The notes under the pieces: model-generated | The model's input: only the letters and a program-made list of their open reading frames with translations | Database searches by the model: none | Told to the model about the DNA's origin: nothing | Translations under genes and position numbers: made by a program | Assembly: GCA_000163695.1 (NCBI GenBank) | Contig: GG774890.1 | Coordinates: 1 to 56,269 of the forward strand | DNA from: Bacteroidetes oral taxon 274 str. F0058 | Lineage (GTDB): Bacteria > Bacteroidota > Bacteroidia > Bacteroidales > Paludibacteraceae | Direction of reading: 5' to 3' | DNA: 56,269 nucleotides | Shown here: in pieces, positions 34,661-43,469 of the stretch | How positions within the stretch are numbered: the stretch's first letter is position 1 | Layout: the number at the start of each line of letters is the position of its first letter

Positions 34661-35605
34661 CTACTCTTTTCCCGATACCACGACGACGGTTTCTTTGAGG
34701 GCTTCGGGCTCGAATGTCGCCAAGGGGACAAACACTCCTTTGTGTACTCTGCCTATTTTCAGCAGTCCGTCTTCGGTAATTCGATACTCGCGTGTCTTTT
34801 TCAAGAGAGTAAACACGGTGTTGTCTATGACGATTATTTCAGGGTCTTCGCACTTTTTGACAGTTGCCTCTATCTTCGAAAATGTCAGCCGCCAATGTCT
34901 CATATTCCAGTGGTAGCGGGCACGGAACTTGGCACAAGAGGCATTGCCTTCTACTACGCGTTTGTTGCGATTGTCGATAGACATTACAAAATATGGTTGT
35001 TCGGCAAGGTTCGTAGGTATGGGGCGGTTGTTTATCTCTATCAGTTTCCAACGCTTGTTTATCAGTTCGTGCTGCTTGTATAGCAGTTCGGCTTTCGAGG
35101 GGGCGTATTTGTAATAAATCTTTTGGGTGTTGAACGAAACGGGCACGAAGGCAAATCCCGTAATATTGCTGCCGTTCTGCCTTGCGGGCAACCAAGCGGG
35201 CATCATAGATACGGCTTCTAAGGCTGCCTTGTCGCAGTCGGGGCTAAGGCTGCGTTGTATGCTCGGGCTCTGTATGCTGCCGTCTTTGTCCACGAGGAAA
35301 CGGACTATTACCCTTCCGTGTATTTTGTTGTCGGCTACCTCTTGCGGCACAATAAGCACCGAGTCCAAGAAACGAAACATAGCCGCTTCGCCTCCTTTGA
35401 ACTTAGGCGGTGTAACGTCCGACGTTTGCAGCAAAGTGGCTTGGTCTACCACCGTATTGTATTCGATACAATCTATGTCGTATGCCTCGTCGTCGAAGTC
35501 CATATATTCGGTATAGACCGTGTTGCCGGGGTTTTGAGAATATACTTTTGTCGCAGATAATGTTATTATTGACAATAGTGCCGAGAGTAAAAGTAGTTTA
35601 TTCAT
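34661..35605 (-). CDS. Exported TonB_C-META fusion protein
   Basis: 314 residues. A signal peptide (to about residue 23) is followed by a TonB C-terminal-like domain at about 65-165 (FKGGEAAMFRFLDS, GRVIVRFLVDKDGSI, ALEAVSMMPAWLPARQNG) and then by a META/HslJ-like domain at about 185-300 (ELINKRWKLIEINNRP, NASCAKFRARYHWN). There is no membrane anchor or proline-rich spacer, so it is unlikely to drive transport as classic TonB does. The joined architecture is unusual to me; function unknown. Confidence 0.72.
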   Translation of the reverse strand: MNKLLLLSALLSIITLSATKVYSQNPGNTVYTEYMDFDDEAYDIDCIEYNTVVDQATLLQTSDVTPPKFKGGEAAMFRFLDSVLIVPQEVADNKIHGRVIVRFLVDKDGSIQSPSIQRSLSPDCDKAALEAVSMMPAWLPARQNGSNITGFAFVPVSFNTQKIYYKYAPSKAELLYKQHELINKRWKLIEINNRPIPTNLAEQPYFVMSIDNRNKRVVEGNASCAKFRARYHWNMRHWRLTFSKIEATVKKCEDPEIIVIDNTVFTLLKKTREYRITEDGLLKIGRVHKGVFVPLATFEPEALKETVVVVSGKE

Positions 35606-35663
35606 ACATTAAGAAATTTGCTTTGTTTCCGTTTATTATTGTGTCGTTTGTTGATTGTCTTGT

Positions 35664-36119
35664 TTATGAGCGAGCTACCTCTACATTTAGTTGATAATTG
35701 AACACGTCGAGAATGAGTGTCTCGTTTACGGCTACTATTCTGTACGGTGCTACGGACTGCTCCATATTCTTGGTGAGGTATTCTACGGCAAGGTTTAGCG
35801 TAGCGGCTTTTACGTAATTTATTATGGCTGTGGTCTTTTCTACTCCCTTCTCTTCGTCTATGCTGATAAGCATCACTTTACACTTCCACCATCGGTCGTC
35901 GGCTTCTATGTCGGAGTCGATTAGTTCGCCAATCTTTGTCTTTTTTATGCTGTCCACTATAAATTCGCCCGTTATCATCGGTTCTATCTCGCGGATGATA
36001 CGTTCTTCGGCTTCGGTAAAACTCATTGCATCGACCAGATATACTTCGCTCACTCTTGTCAGCAGACCGTCTTCGCCTGCCTTATCGTAACTTACCTTAC
36101 ACTCAAACCAATTGTTCAT
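35664..36119 (-). CDS. DUF4494-type protein
   Basis: 151 residues from MNNWFECKVSYDK, the conserved beginning of this Bacteroidetes family of unknown function. The start at 36119 is preferred over 36215 because a TAATTTTG box lies at 36161-36168. The protein is soluble and strand-rich with a repeated half (WFECKVSYDK and WWKCKVMLIS). It is divergent from rsmE. Confidence 0.78.
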   Translation of the reverse strand: MNNWFECKVSYDKAGEDGLLTRVSEVYLVDAMSFTEAEERIIREIEPMITGEFIVDSIKKTKIGELIDSDIEADDRWWKCKVMLISIDEEKGVEKTTAIINYVKAATLNLAVEYLTKNMEQSVAPYRIVAVNETLILDVFNYQLNVEVARS

Positions 36120-36160
36120 TGCTCTATTATTCGCTTGTTTGTCTTTAACAAAATACGATA

Positions 36161-36210
36161 CAAAATTACAAAAAATATTTAATCCGATACGATAAAAAGA
36201 ATTACCTTTG
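36161..36210. promoter_or_regulatory. Divergent promoter boxes between DUF4494 and rsmE
   Basis: TAATTTTG on the minus strand (36161-36168) and TACCTTTG on the plus strand (36203-36210). Confidence 0.5.
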
Positions 36211-36234
36211 TGCAAATAACCGATTGAGACGCGT

Positions 36235-36933
36235 ATGGTTGTATTTTATTCTCCTAACGTATTAGAAACAAATGCTTTGACCGAAGAAGAATCGTATCAC
36301 TGCACCAAGGTGTTGCGGATGCGTGAGGGCGATGTAGTGCAGGTTACCGACGGTAAGGGCAATATGTACGAAGCCGAGATAGTATTGCCCGACACCGTAC
36401 ATACTATGCTGGCGATACGCTCGGTAATGAGCGACTTCGGCAAACGCCGATACAGACTTCATTTGGCTGTCGCTCCGACTAAGAACATCGACCGTTTCGA
36501 GTGGCTGGTCGAGAAAGCCGTAGAGATAGGCGTAGACCGCATAACACCGCTTCTGTGCCAACATTCGGAGCGTCGGACGGTAAAAACGGAGCGGCTCGAG
36601 AAGATAGCACTCGCTGCCGCCAAACAGTCGCTCAAAGCGTATATCCCCAAGATAGACCCGATAACGCATTTTGCCGAGATTACGGCACACTCCGACGATG
36701 AGCAACGGTTTGTGGCACATTGCTACGATATGCCGAAAGAGAACCTGTTCGATGCCTGTCGTCCTCGGCAATCGACTGTGGTGCTGATAGGTCCCGAAGG
36801 CGATTTCTCGACAGAAGAGGTAGAGCTGGCTCTGACGGCAGGTTTCCGCTCGGTGTCGCTCTCGGATAGCCGTCTGCGTACCGAAACAGCGGGCATCGTG
36901 GCAGCTAATATTGCAGCTGTGCGTAATATGTAG
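36235..36933 (+). CDS. rsmE: 16S rRNA m3U1498 methyltransferase RsmE
   Basis: 232 residues. The SPOUT knot motifs LIGPEGDFSTEEVELA and SDSRLRTETAGIVAANIA form the SAM-binding deep knot, and the N-terminal PUA-like part begins VFYSPNV. It methylates U1498 of 16S rRNA. The GT2 gene follows after 27 bases. Confidence 0.95.
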   Translation: MVVFYSPNVLETNALTEEESYHCTKVLRMREGDVVQVTDGKGNMYEAEIVLPDTVHTMLAIRSVMSDFGKRRYRLHLAVAPTKNIDRFEWLVEKAVEIGVDRITPLLCQHSERRTVKTERLEKIALAAAKQSLKAYIPKIDPITHFAEITAHSDDEQRFVAHCYDMPKENLFDACRPRQSTVVLIGPEGDFSTEEVELALTAGFRSVSLSDSRLRTETAGIVAANIAAVRNM

Positions 36934-36960
36934 AAAATAAAGCAATTGCACGAAACAGAG

Positions 36961-37704
36961 ATGAAATACTGCGTCATTATACCTGCCTACAACTCGGAGC
37001 GACATATAGCCGCAGTACTCCGCGATGTATTGCAATATACGAACGACATAATAGTGGTGAACGACGGCTCTACCGACCGCACTCTGCAGGCTGTGGAAAA
37101 GTTTATGGAAGTAGGGGTAGATGTGGTGTCGTATCCACGCAATAGAGGCAAAGGCTATGCCATAGGCAAGGGCTTCGACAGAGCTTTGGCTCGCGGTTTT
37201 ACACACGCCGTAACCCTCGATGCCGACGGACAACACAGGGCAAAAGACATTGTCGGGTTGGCAGAAGCTGCCGACGGCGACCAAGACGCCATTATAATAG
37301 GCTCGCGGCGGTTCGACAACCCCGATATGCCGCAAGGCAACAGGTTCGCCAATCAGTTCTCGAACTTCTGGTTTCGCATACAGACGGGTATATCGTTACC
37401 CGATACACAAACGGGCTTTCGCCTCTACCCGCTGCACAAAATGAGTAGAATGAGACCTCTGACACGCCGCTACGAAGCCGAACTCGAACTTCTCGTCCGC
37501 TCCGCCTGGCGCAATATCAAGCTCATCGCCAAGCCGATAGATGTCTACTACCCGCCGTCGGGTGAGCGCATATCGCACTTCCGCAAGGGCAGAGACTTCC
37601 TAAGGATATCGCTACTCAACACCGTTTTGTGTATCATAGCCGTCATATACGGTTATCCCTCTATGTGGCTGAGGCGGGTATGGAAATATTATGTGCGAAG
37701 ATAG
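36961..37704 (+). CDS. Family 2 glycosyltransferase (DPM1-like)
   Basis: 247 residues from ATG at 36961; the upstream TTG reading adds five codons. The GT-A motifs are IPAYNSERHI, VVNDGSTDRT and the metal-binding LDADGQH. The C-terminal part ends with a hydrophobic segment (LLNTVLCIIAVIYGYPSMWL). Proteins of this kind are often dolichyl/polyprenyl-phosphate sugar transferases, and similar genes occur in aryl-polyene clusters. The acceptor is not known. Confidence 0.85.
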   Translation: MKYCVIIPAYNSERHIAAVLRDVLQYTNDIIVVNDGSTDRTLQAVEKFMEVGVDVVSYPRNRGKGYAIGKGFDRALARGFTHAVTLDADGQHRAKDIVGLAEAADGDQDAIIIGSRRFDNPDMPQGNRFANQFSNFWFRIQTGISLPDTQTGFRLYPLHKMSRMRPLTRRYEAELELLVRSAWRNIKLIAKPIDVYYPPSGERISHFRKGRDFLRISLLNTVLCIIAVIYGYPSMWLRRVWKYYVRR

Positions 37705-37768
37705 CATATTGTCGTTTTTTTGTACTTTTGCATTTAAAATTATTAAAAACTAAAAAAAATAAATAATT

Positions 37769-38611
37769 ATGGCAAAAATAAGTTTTTACACAAGTATTGT
37801 AGCGATAATGTGCTGTTTGTCGCAAGTATCTAATGCCCAGATAACATTGGAACATACGTTCAAAAACGAAAGTGTATCCTTTATGTCAGGCAATGTTAAT
37901 GGTAAACCAAACTTTTTTGTTGAAAAACTCTTCCCTGTAGGTAGTTTTTATCTTACCGCAGTAGTGAACAATTCGGTACATATCAAGGCTTATAATCCTG
38001 ACTATACTTTAATTATCGACAAGACGTATAGCCTTACTCCGCCTACAGGCTATAAAGCATCTTATGTGTGGGTCTCTAAAAAAGTATTCAATACCGACGA
38101 CAATTACGAATTATTAGTTGAATTTTCAAAGATTTCTCCCGTATCAAATGACAATGAAGCGAGTAGGCTAATTCTTTACGATTCGAATAAGAATGTAATA
38201 AAAGATTTCGGTGCAGGCAGTACATTTTATATAGATAATTCTGTATATATAATCAATAATAGTTGTAAGGTGCGAATATACAGATATTTACATAATGGAG
38301 GGGATTGGGTTGCTAGTACGGAAATATATTCCGTTCCGGGCGACCCCTCTGCTTACGACGCAGGCAATACTTCCGTAGATTCGTTTTCGTCGCCTTACCC
38401 AAACCCCGCAAATACGTATATTACTTTGCCTTACAAACTCAATGAGGGTGAGTTTGCTGTTATGAATATTTTTAATATCAACGGTCAATTGATAGAGTCG
38501 AAAAAAATAGGCTATGACTTCGACAAAATATTACTTGACGTTTCGGGATATGCAAAAGGTATGTATATCTACGAGGTAAAAAACGTAAGCAATAAATTTG
38601 TCGTAAAGTAA
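37769..38611 (+). CDS. Exported protein with T9SS type A sorting domain
   Basis: 280 residues. A signal peptide ends at SNAQ (about residue 24). The C-terminal ~75 residues are a T9SS sorting domain: SPYPNPANTYITLPY, then VMNIFNINGQLI and GMYIYEVKN ending in KFVVK. The passenger of about 180 residues is strand-rich and unrecognised. It should be delivered to the cell surface. A TACTTTTG box lies at 37723-37730. Confidence 0.85.
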   Translation: MAKISFYTSIVAIMCCLSQVSNAQITLEHTFKNESVSFMSGNVNGKPNFFVEKLFPVGSFYLTAVVNNSVHIKAYNPDYTLIIDKTYSLTPPTGYKASYVWVSKKVFNTDDNYELLVEFSKISPVSNDNEASRLILYDSNKNVIKDFGAGSTFYIDNSVYIINNSCKVRIYRYLHNGGDWVASTEIYSVPGDPSAYDAGNTSVDSFSSPYPNPANTYITLPYKLNEGEFAVMNIFNINGQLIESKKIGYDFDKILLDVSGYAKGMYIYEVKNVSNKFVVK

Positions 38612-38678
38612 ATGCCCCGAAATGTTCGGTGTCGATACTTGCGGCAGTAACTTCTACCAATAAGGACACAGAGACTAT

Positions 38679-38721
38679 AAAACGACGAATATACAAAAAG
38701 TATTCGTCGTTTTGCTTTTTT
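38679..38721 (+). terminator. Terminator after the T9SS cargo gene
   Basis: Perfect 13-bp stem AAAACGACGAATA/TATTCGTCGTTTT with a nine-base loop, then GCTTTTTTG. It separates this gene from the convergent ABC ATPase gene. Confidence 0.85.
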
Positions 38722-38808
38722 GGGAGATGGTGGTGCAAGGTCGATACCCGATATAATCGACATAACCAACTCGACACTATGAGCTCGTAGATACGACGAC
38801 AAGAGGAG

Positions 38809-39534
38809 TTAATTACGAAGACTCAGGAAGAGGTCTTCGAGGTTTCGGACGTTGTAGTCGACTATTATCTTCTGTGGAGTATCTTCGGCAATAAGGCTGC
38901 CGCCCGATAATATGCCGATACGGTGACAAAGTTCCTGTGCCTCGAGCAGGTGGTGCGACGAATATAGAATCGAAACACCTTGACGGTTGAGGTCTTTCAG
39001 ATAGTCGATGATAACGCTTTTCGACACCACGTCGACGCCTACATTCGGCTCGTCGAGGAATAGCAGTCGCGGAGAGTGCAGAGTGCCTGCTACGAGGTTG
39101 ATACGGCGTTTCATTCCACCCGACAGATGTTCGACCCGTCTGTCGGCTTCGCCGCTAAGCCCCACTATCGCCAGAGCGTCGTCTATGAGGCTGTTTAGAT
39201 GTTTGCCTTTGAGGTGGTACAGGCTACCGAAATATTGCAGATTCTCTCGTGCTGTAAGTGTCGGATACAGAGCATATTCTTGCGGTACTATGCCGATTTG
39301 TCGGCGAATGCTGTCTGCGTCGGTATCGTACGACAAACCGCAAATCTCGAACCGTCCCGAAGTCTGTGCAATGCTACCGAACAGTATGGACATAAGCGTA
39401 GTTTTACCTGCACCGTTTTCGCCGAGTATGCCGTAAAATTCACCCTCTGCCACGTGCAACGACAGATCCCGTAGCGCAAAATCGGTAGCGTTTCTATAAC
39501 GTTTACACAAATCGAATGTCTCTATTACGTTCAT
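38809..39534 (-). CDS. ABC transporter ATP-binding protein, no adjacent permease
   Basis: 241 residues. Walker A LGENGAGKTTLM, signature LSGGMKRRINL, Walker B LLFLDEPNVGVD and the switch His in YSSHHLLEAQ. It is of the ABC-2 exporter type. It is the last gene of the minus-strand operon 41414-38809, and the permease that normally follows is absent. Its stop precedes the BtrH-like gene by three bases on the same strand. It is probably the motor for export of a product made with the neighbouring enzymes, with its permease elsewhere. Confidence 0.88.
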   Translation of the reverse strand: MNVIETFDLCKRYRNATDFALRDLSLHVAEGEFYGILGENGAGKTTLMSILFGSIAQTSGRFEICGLSYDTDADSIRRQIGIVPQEYALYPTLTARENLQYFGSLYHLKGKHLNSLIDDALAIVGLSGEADRRVEHLSGGMKRRINLVAGTLHSPRLLFLDEPNVGVDVVSKSVIIDYLKDLNRQGVSILYSSHHLLEAQELCHRIGILSGGSLIAEDTPQKIIVDYNVRNLEDLFLSLRN

Positions 39535-39537
39535 CGG

Positions 39538-40542
39538 TCAGTGCTCGACGGCTGCTTTTAGTTTTCTGAAAAATAATTTCTCTCTCTGCGCTATATCATA
39601 CAGGTCTCTCGAGAGCTTCTTATATACGTCGGGCGTACTGCTACGCTGTTTGTAGAGGCGTGCTATTTCGAGAGCGAAATCCCGCCACGCATCGCCGATA
39701 CCCGTTATTTCGGCAGATAGCGTCATCAGTTCGGGTTTGCCGAGTACTGCCGAGGCTTCTTGCAGAAAAGCTCCGTACACGAACCTGAACCCGCCGCCGC
39801 CCGTGCCGATTTCTTCCTGCATACGAAGGATATTGATAAGGTAATGATTTGTCTTCTTCGGGCTATAACGTTCCGACCACTTTGCGATATCTCTGCTGAG
39901 CTTCTCTATCCCTCTAAAACCGACCAACGGAAACGGAGCAAGCATAGTGTTGCAAGTCTGGCGGATACCTTTAATAATAGCTCTCCTCAGGTCGATAGAC
40001 TGTTTCGGTATATCTGTCGGGTAATAGAGATGTCCTCTGGGCGAGAAAACTCCTTTGGCAAAACGCACCCTGCCGAGTTCTTCTTCGGTAAGCCGTGTGG
40101 TGTAGCTCAACACAGGGTCGGATATAAGATATTCGTTACCCTCTTTGCCGTAGACCACCAGATTGTGTGCGTTGAAGTGGAAGCGGTATTCGTCGGGGAG
40201 ATACACAAGGTTGTAAACACCTACCTGCAAGCCGACAGGCATTCCTTTTGCCAAACAGTCATCGAGAGTCTGTTGGGCACGGGCGGGCGACGAGAAACGC
40301 TGCCGCTTTATGCGGAAACCTACTCTTCGGGCAACTTTGGAAAAGATAGCTCCCGGCACGGTACGGTAAGTAACCCCCGGAGCCGAATTGACCTTTAACC
40401 AAGGCAGATAGAAGAACAGCAACCCTGAGCCTATACCGAAAATCATCGGTTCCGAGAGTTTAAGTCCATAGAAAGCCAATAGATTGGAGGTTGCCCCGTT
40501 TTCGCAATGGGCATACTGTTTATGTTCGAATGGTATATCCAC
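39538..40542 (-). CDS. BtrH_N/DUF4872-type acyltransferase
   Basis: 334 residues. The N-terminal half fits the BtrH N-terminal domain, with a likely Cys-His-Asp triad: C13 (YAHCENGATS), H126 (FNAHNLVVYG) and D142 (YLISDPVL). BtrH moves an acyl group from an acyl carrier protein to an amine in butirosin synthesis. The C-terminal half fits DUF4872. The gene starts nine bases after the 131-residue protein and three bases before the ABC gene, so it belongs in one operon. It is expected to take an acyl chain from an ACP; acceptor unknown. Confidence 0.8.
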   Translation of the reverse strand: MDIPFEHKQYAHCENGATSNLLAFYGLKLSEPMIFGIGSGLLFFYLPWLKVNSAPGVTYRTVPGAIFSKVARRVGFRIKRQRFSSPARAQQTLDDCLAKGMPVGLQVGVYNLVYLPDEYRFHFNAHNLVVYGKEGNEYLISDPVLSYTTRLTEEELGRVRFAKGVFSPRGHLYYPTDIPKQSIDLRRAIIKGIRQTCNTMLAPFPLVGFRGIEKLSRDIAKWSERYSPKKTNHYLINILRMQEEIGTGGGGFRFVYGAFLQEASAVLGKPELMTLSAEITGIGDAWRDFALEIARLYKQRSSTPDVYKKLSRDLYDIAQREKLFFRKLKAAVEH

Positions 40543-40551
40543 GTCTATCGT

Positions 40552-40947
40552 TTACGGTTTTGTGTGTTTGAGTTCGTCCGTCGTTATCATAAAAATATCT
40601 GCATACCGTTGCAGAGTCTTCTCCGACAGCTTATTGAATATCGACGGGTATGAGTGCAGTCGTACGATAAAGGGAAGAGTTTTCATATATCCTGCCAAAA
40701 CACCCCTGTCCATACGACAGCGAGCCATATGATAAACTATCGGACTTCGTGTGCCTGCCAATACCTGTCGGCGGGCTTCTTCCGTCTGTTCGTCTACCAT
40801 ACGGAGCGAGGCTTCCATAGCAATCGTCTTAGGCTCCCAGCCCGAACTGATAGCCGTAGTATATCGTCCTTCGTCGTCGAGAGCGTAGCAGATAACGTCG
40901 AGGTTGCCCAGACCTCCCTCCTGCCGGGTGATTTCTTCTATCTTCAT
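40552..40947 (-). CDS. Small conserved-looking protein of an ACP-related operon
   Basis: 131 residues without signal or membrane segment. I do not recognise the family. It overlaps the hotdog dehydratase gene upstream by four bases and is nine bases from the BtrH-like gene, so it is translated with them. The start MKIEEITRQEGG is fixed by the ATGA overlap. It may be a partner subunit of the same pathway. Confidence 0.65.
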   Translation of the reverse strand: MKIEEITRQEGGLGNLDVICYALDDEGRYTTAISSGWEPKTIAMEASLRMVDEQTEEARRQVLAGTRSPIVYHMARCRMDRGVLAGYMKTLPFIVRLHSYPSIFNKLSEKTLQRYADIFMITTDELKHTKP

Positions 40948-41414
40948 TTAGGCATCTCCTTTATAAACAGGTTCATATTCGCTTTTGCAAGTAAACCGTC
41001 GCCTGCCCGTGCCTCGCACTCGAGAGTACTCATCGAGAAGTCGCCCATATCCATCTTCGATACCAGACGTGCACGGCTTGTAACGGTCTGTCCTACCTGC
41101 GGTAGCTCTACAATATCCAGACTCCTTATAGCTCCGATGTATCCTATTACATTGGGTGTCGGGTTGCTCGCCGAGAAATAAAACTGTCCTACTACCGCCG
41201 AACAGGTCTGAGCCATATTCTCTATCAGCCCCGCCTCTTCCAATACAGACGACTTCACAAAAATATTATCGCCCTGCACTACAAACTCTGTCGCAATATC
41301 CGTCTCCGTAATGGCAACGATGGTGTCTACCATCTGCATCGGGTATCTGTGGGGTAAATATTGTCGGATGTCTATCATACAAGCAGCAGCGTCAAAGATG
41401 TGTTTTGCAGGCAA
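40944..41414 (-). CDS. ApeP/FabZ-like hotdog 3-hydroxyacyl-ACP dehydratase
   Basis: 156 residues. The catalytic pair of the FabZ fold is present: His22 in YLPHRYPMQMVD and Glu65 in LIENMAQT. The length and the HRYPM block fit ApeP-type dehydratases of aryl-polyene pathways better than housekeeping FabZ. First gene of the operon; a TACCTTTG box lies at 41463-41470. It probably dehydrates a 3-hydroxyacyl-ACP made by the ketosynthase system at 50053-53421. Confidence 0.78.
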   Translation of the reverse strand: MPAKHIFDAAACMIDIRQYLPHRYPMQMVDTIVAITETDIATEFVVQGDNIFVKSSVLEEAGLIENMAQTCSAVVGQFYFSASNPTPNVIGYIGAIRSLDIVELPQVGQTVTSRARLVSKMDMGDFSMSTLECEARAGDGLLAKANMNLFIKEMPK

Positions 41415-41462
41415 TTAATGTTAATGAGAACGTACCGAAGCCATTTCGGTTAATTGCGGGGA

Positions 41463-41470
41463 CAAAGGTA
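41463..41470 (-). promoter_or_regulatory. -7 promoter box of the dehydratase-BtrH-ABC operon
   Basis: TACCTTTG on the minus strand, 49 bases upstream of the dehydratase start codon. Confidence 0.55.
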
Positions 41471-41583
41471 GTAAAAATTATTTCGTTTTGTTCGAAATTT
41501 TTAAAGTATAGCAGTGGTAAATTCGAGCCATCAATAAGCATATAGAACCAATCTATTGGAAACGGGCTTTATCTATTTCGATT

Positions 41584-42153
41584 CTATAAGACAGCTATTT
41601 TTTTATTTTTATTGAATATCTTGCGTAAGATATTTTTGTACTTTATGTCTTTGAATACAAAGTATTTGTACATCAAAAAGTTCCATACCACACCGATAAT
41701 TATAGCCACAAACAACTTGACGAAAATAAATACGTCGTCAGAATTATATATCCCGAATATCGATGTGGCTATCTTGGTGTTTTTCAACCACTCGGTTATG
41801 AGAAAGGTAAAAAAAGTATTGAGCGATAAGCTACCTATCCATATCAACAGAAACTTAATTATCACATATTGTAGCTTTATTTTCAGGTCTTTGAAAGCCC
41901 ACTTATAGTTTAGGAAACAAGAAACCGCTCCGCCGCATATCTGTCCGACTATCGTTGCCAAGACGTAAGAAGTGATACTGCCATAAAAGAGATATATGAC
42001 TTTTATTTTCAGGATATCGAGTGTCTTTTTCAATAGAATTGCTATCGTATTATCTGCAATGGTAGCCATCTGCGACGACAATTGCGACCTTAGAAAAAGA
42101 AAGAAACCTCCTTTTGTCAAGAATTTCTTAAAAAGTGTTGCTACCTTACCCAT
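41584..42153 (-). CDS. GtrA-family membrane protein
   Basis: 189 residues with four hydrophobic segments and the GtrA-like blocks CFLNYKWAFKD and MYKYFVFKD, which repeat in the two halves. GtrA proteins are thought to help move lipid-linked sugars or similar lipid intermediates across the membrane. It is divergent from the cytidylyltransferase operon, and the two promoters are about 20 bases apart. Confidence 0.85.
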   Translation of the reverse strand: MGKVATLFKKFLTKGGFFLFLRSQLSSQMATIADNTIAILLKKTLDILKIKVIYLFYGSITSYVLATIVGQICGGAVSCFLNYKWAFKDLKIKLQYVIIKFLLIWIGSLSLNTFFTFLITEWLKNTKIATSIFGIYNSDDVFIFVKLFVAIIIGVVWNFLMYKYFVFKDIKYKNILRKIFNKNKKIAVL

Positions 42154-42171
42154 CTATTGATTATTGATTTG

Positions 42172-42231
42172 CAAAGGTAGTCAAAAAAACGAAGTTTTTG
42201 GCTATTTATTGGAAATAAAAGAGTAATTTTG
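42172..42231. promoter_or_regulatory. Divergent promoters: gtrA-like and cytidylyltransferase operon
   Basis: TACCTTTG on the minus strand at 42172-42179; on the plus strand TAATTTTG at 42224-42231 with TTTG 23 bases upstream at 42197-42200. The closeness suggests joint control. Confidence 0.55.
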
Positions 42232-42248
42232 CAACTTAAAAAAATTAA

Positions 42249-42704
42249 GTGAATATGTTTAAAGGAAAGACGATTGTTTATACCTCGGGGACATTCGATT
42301 TGTTTCATTATAATCACCTAAGAATGATTAATTACGCGCGTGCTTTGGGTGATATTCTTATTGTAGGTGTCTCTACCGACGAGCTTGTTTGTTCGTACAA
42401 AGCAAAGCCCGCTATCCGTTTCGAAGAGAGAATGCAGATAATAGAGGCTCTGAAGACCCCTGACCTTGTTATCCCACAGCACACATTAGACCATACGGAG
42501 ACTGTCAAAAAACTCAATATAGATGCTTTCGTCGTAGGCGACGACTGGTTCGGCAAATACGACTATCTCAAGGAACTCGGAGTAGAGGTGTTCTATTTCC
42601 CTTACGGAATGGGTATATCTACTTCTAATCTGAAAAAGAGCATACACGACTCGTATGCCGAAATGCTCGAAAATCAACAGAAAACCAAGCCGATACTGAA
42701 ATAA
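42249..42704 (+). CDS. CTP-dependent cytidylyltransferase (TagD-like)
   Basis: 151 residues. It follows the fold of glycerol-3-phosphate cytidylyltransferase, with SGTFDLFHYNHLRMINYA in place of the usual HxGH (HYNH, N22 where Gly is normal) and GISTSNLKKS matching the RTEGISTS block. It should join CTP to an alcohol phosphate. Genes for an SDR and a CDP-alcohol phosphotransferase follow with gaps of 25 and 11 bases. The alcohol is unknown; glycerol phosphate is only one possibility. Confidence 0.85.
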   Translation: MNMFKGKTIVYTSGTFDLFHYNHLRMINYARALGDILIVGVSTDELVCSYKAKPAIRFEERMQIIEALKTPDLVIPQHTLDHTETVKKLNIDAFVVGDDWFGKYDYLKELGVEVFYFPYGMGISTSNLKKSIHDSYAEMLENQQKTKPILK

Positions 42705-42729
42705 GCATATCTCTACGGGTAACTCTAAT

Positions 42730-43458
42730 ATGAACAAAACGGTTTTTATAACAGGCGGAACCAAAGGGATAGGTAAAGCCGTTGCCTGTGTGTTCGCTAA
42801 AAACGGGTATAGTCCGATACTCACATATTCGTCGGACGATAAAACGGCAGAAGAATGTGCCGAAGAAATTAAGTCATCATACGGTGTAGAGGTCTCCGTA
42901 CTGAGAGCAGACTCGACCGAAAAGCAATCGATAGATGTAATAGACAGCTATTTACGAACGTCTGGTAAACAGCTCGATACTGTGGTCTTCAACGCTGCCG
43001 TAACATTACGTACCTCGTTCGAAGAGACAACTTTCGAGCAATGGGACAGGGTGTTCTATGCCAACGTGCACTTCCCCGTTTTTCTTTTACAGAAGATTGT
43101 AAGACATATAGTACAAGGAGGCAATATTATATTTACGGGCTCACTGATGGGGATACAACCTCACGGCACAAGTCTTTCGTATGGTGTTACCAAAAGTGCT
43201 ACACACGCTTTGGTAAAGAATCTGGTGAAGTTTATGCAGCCGTACAAGATTCGCGTAAACGGTGTTGCTCCAGGCTTTGTCGATACCGATTGGCAAAAGA
43301 CAAAACCCGCAGAGATACGACGCAATATAGAGAATAAAATAGCGGCAGAACGTTTTTGTCTGCCGGCAGAAGTAGCCGATGTTTATCTGATGCTCGCCCG
43401 TAACCGATATTTCAATGGCGAGATAGTAAAAATAGACGGAGGATACTCTTATAAATAA
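42730..43458 (+). CDS. Short-chain dehydrogenase/reductase
   Basis: 242 residues. The cofactor site is GGTKGIGKA and the catalytic pair is YGVTK (Tyr and Lys). The C-terminal GGYSYK is usual for FabG-like SDRs. Here it is sandwiched between a cytidylyltransferase and a CDP-alcohol phosphotransferase, so it may reduce a keto-sugar phosphate to the alcohol phosphate, as the SDR domain of Haemophilus Bcs1 does. A ketoreductase role in the ACP pathway is an alternative. Confidence 0.88.
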   Translation: MNKTVFITGGTKGIGKAVACVFAKNGYSPILTYSSDDKTAEECAEEIKSSYGVEVSVLRADSTEKQSIDVIDSYLRTSGKQLDTVVFNAAVTLRTSFEETTFEQWDRVFYANVHFPVFLLQKIVRHIVQGGNIIFTGSLMGIQPHGTSLSYGVTKSATHALVKNLVKFMQPYKIRVNGVAPGFVDTDWQKTKPAEIRRNIENKIAAERFCLPAEVADVYLMLARNRYFNGEIVKIDGGYSYK

Positions 43459-43469
43459 ATAACACTATC

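Noticed and set aside
36262..37335. Open frame of 357 codons opposite rsmE and the GT2 gene
   Set aside because: It spans two well supported genes on the other strand and has no motif.
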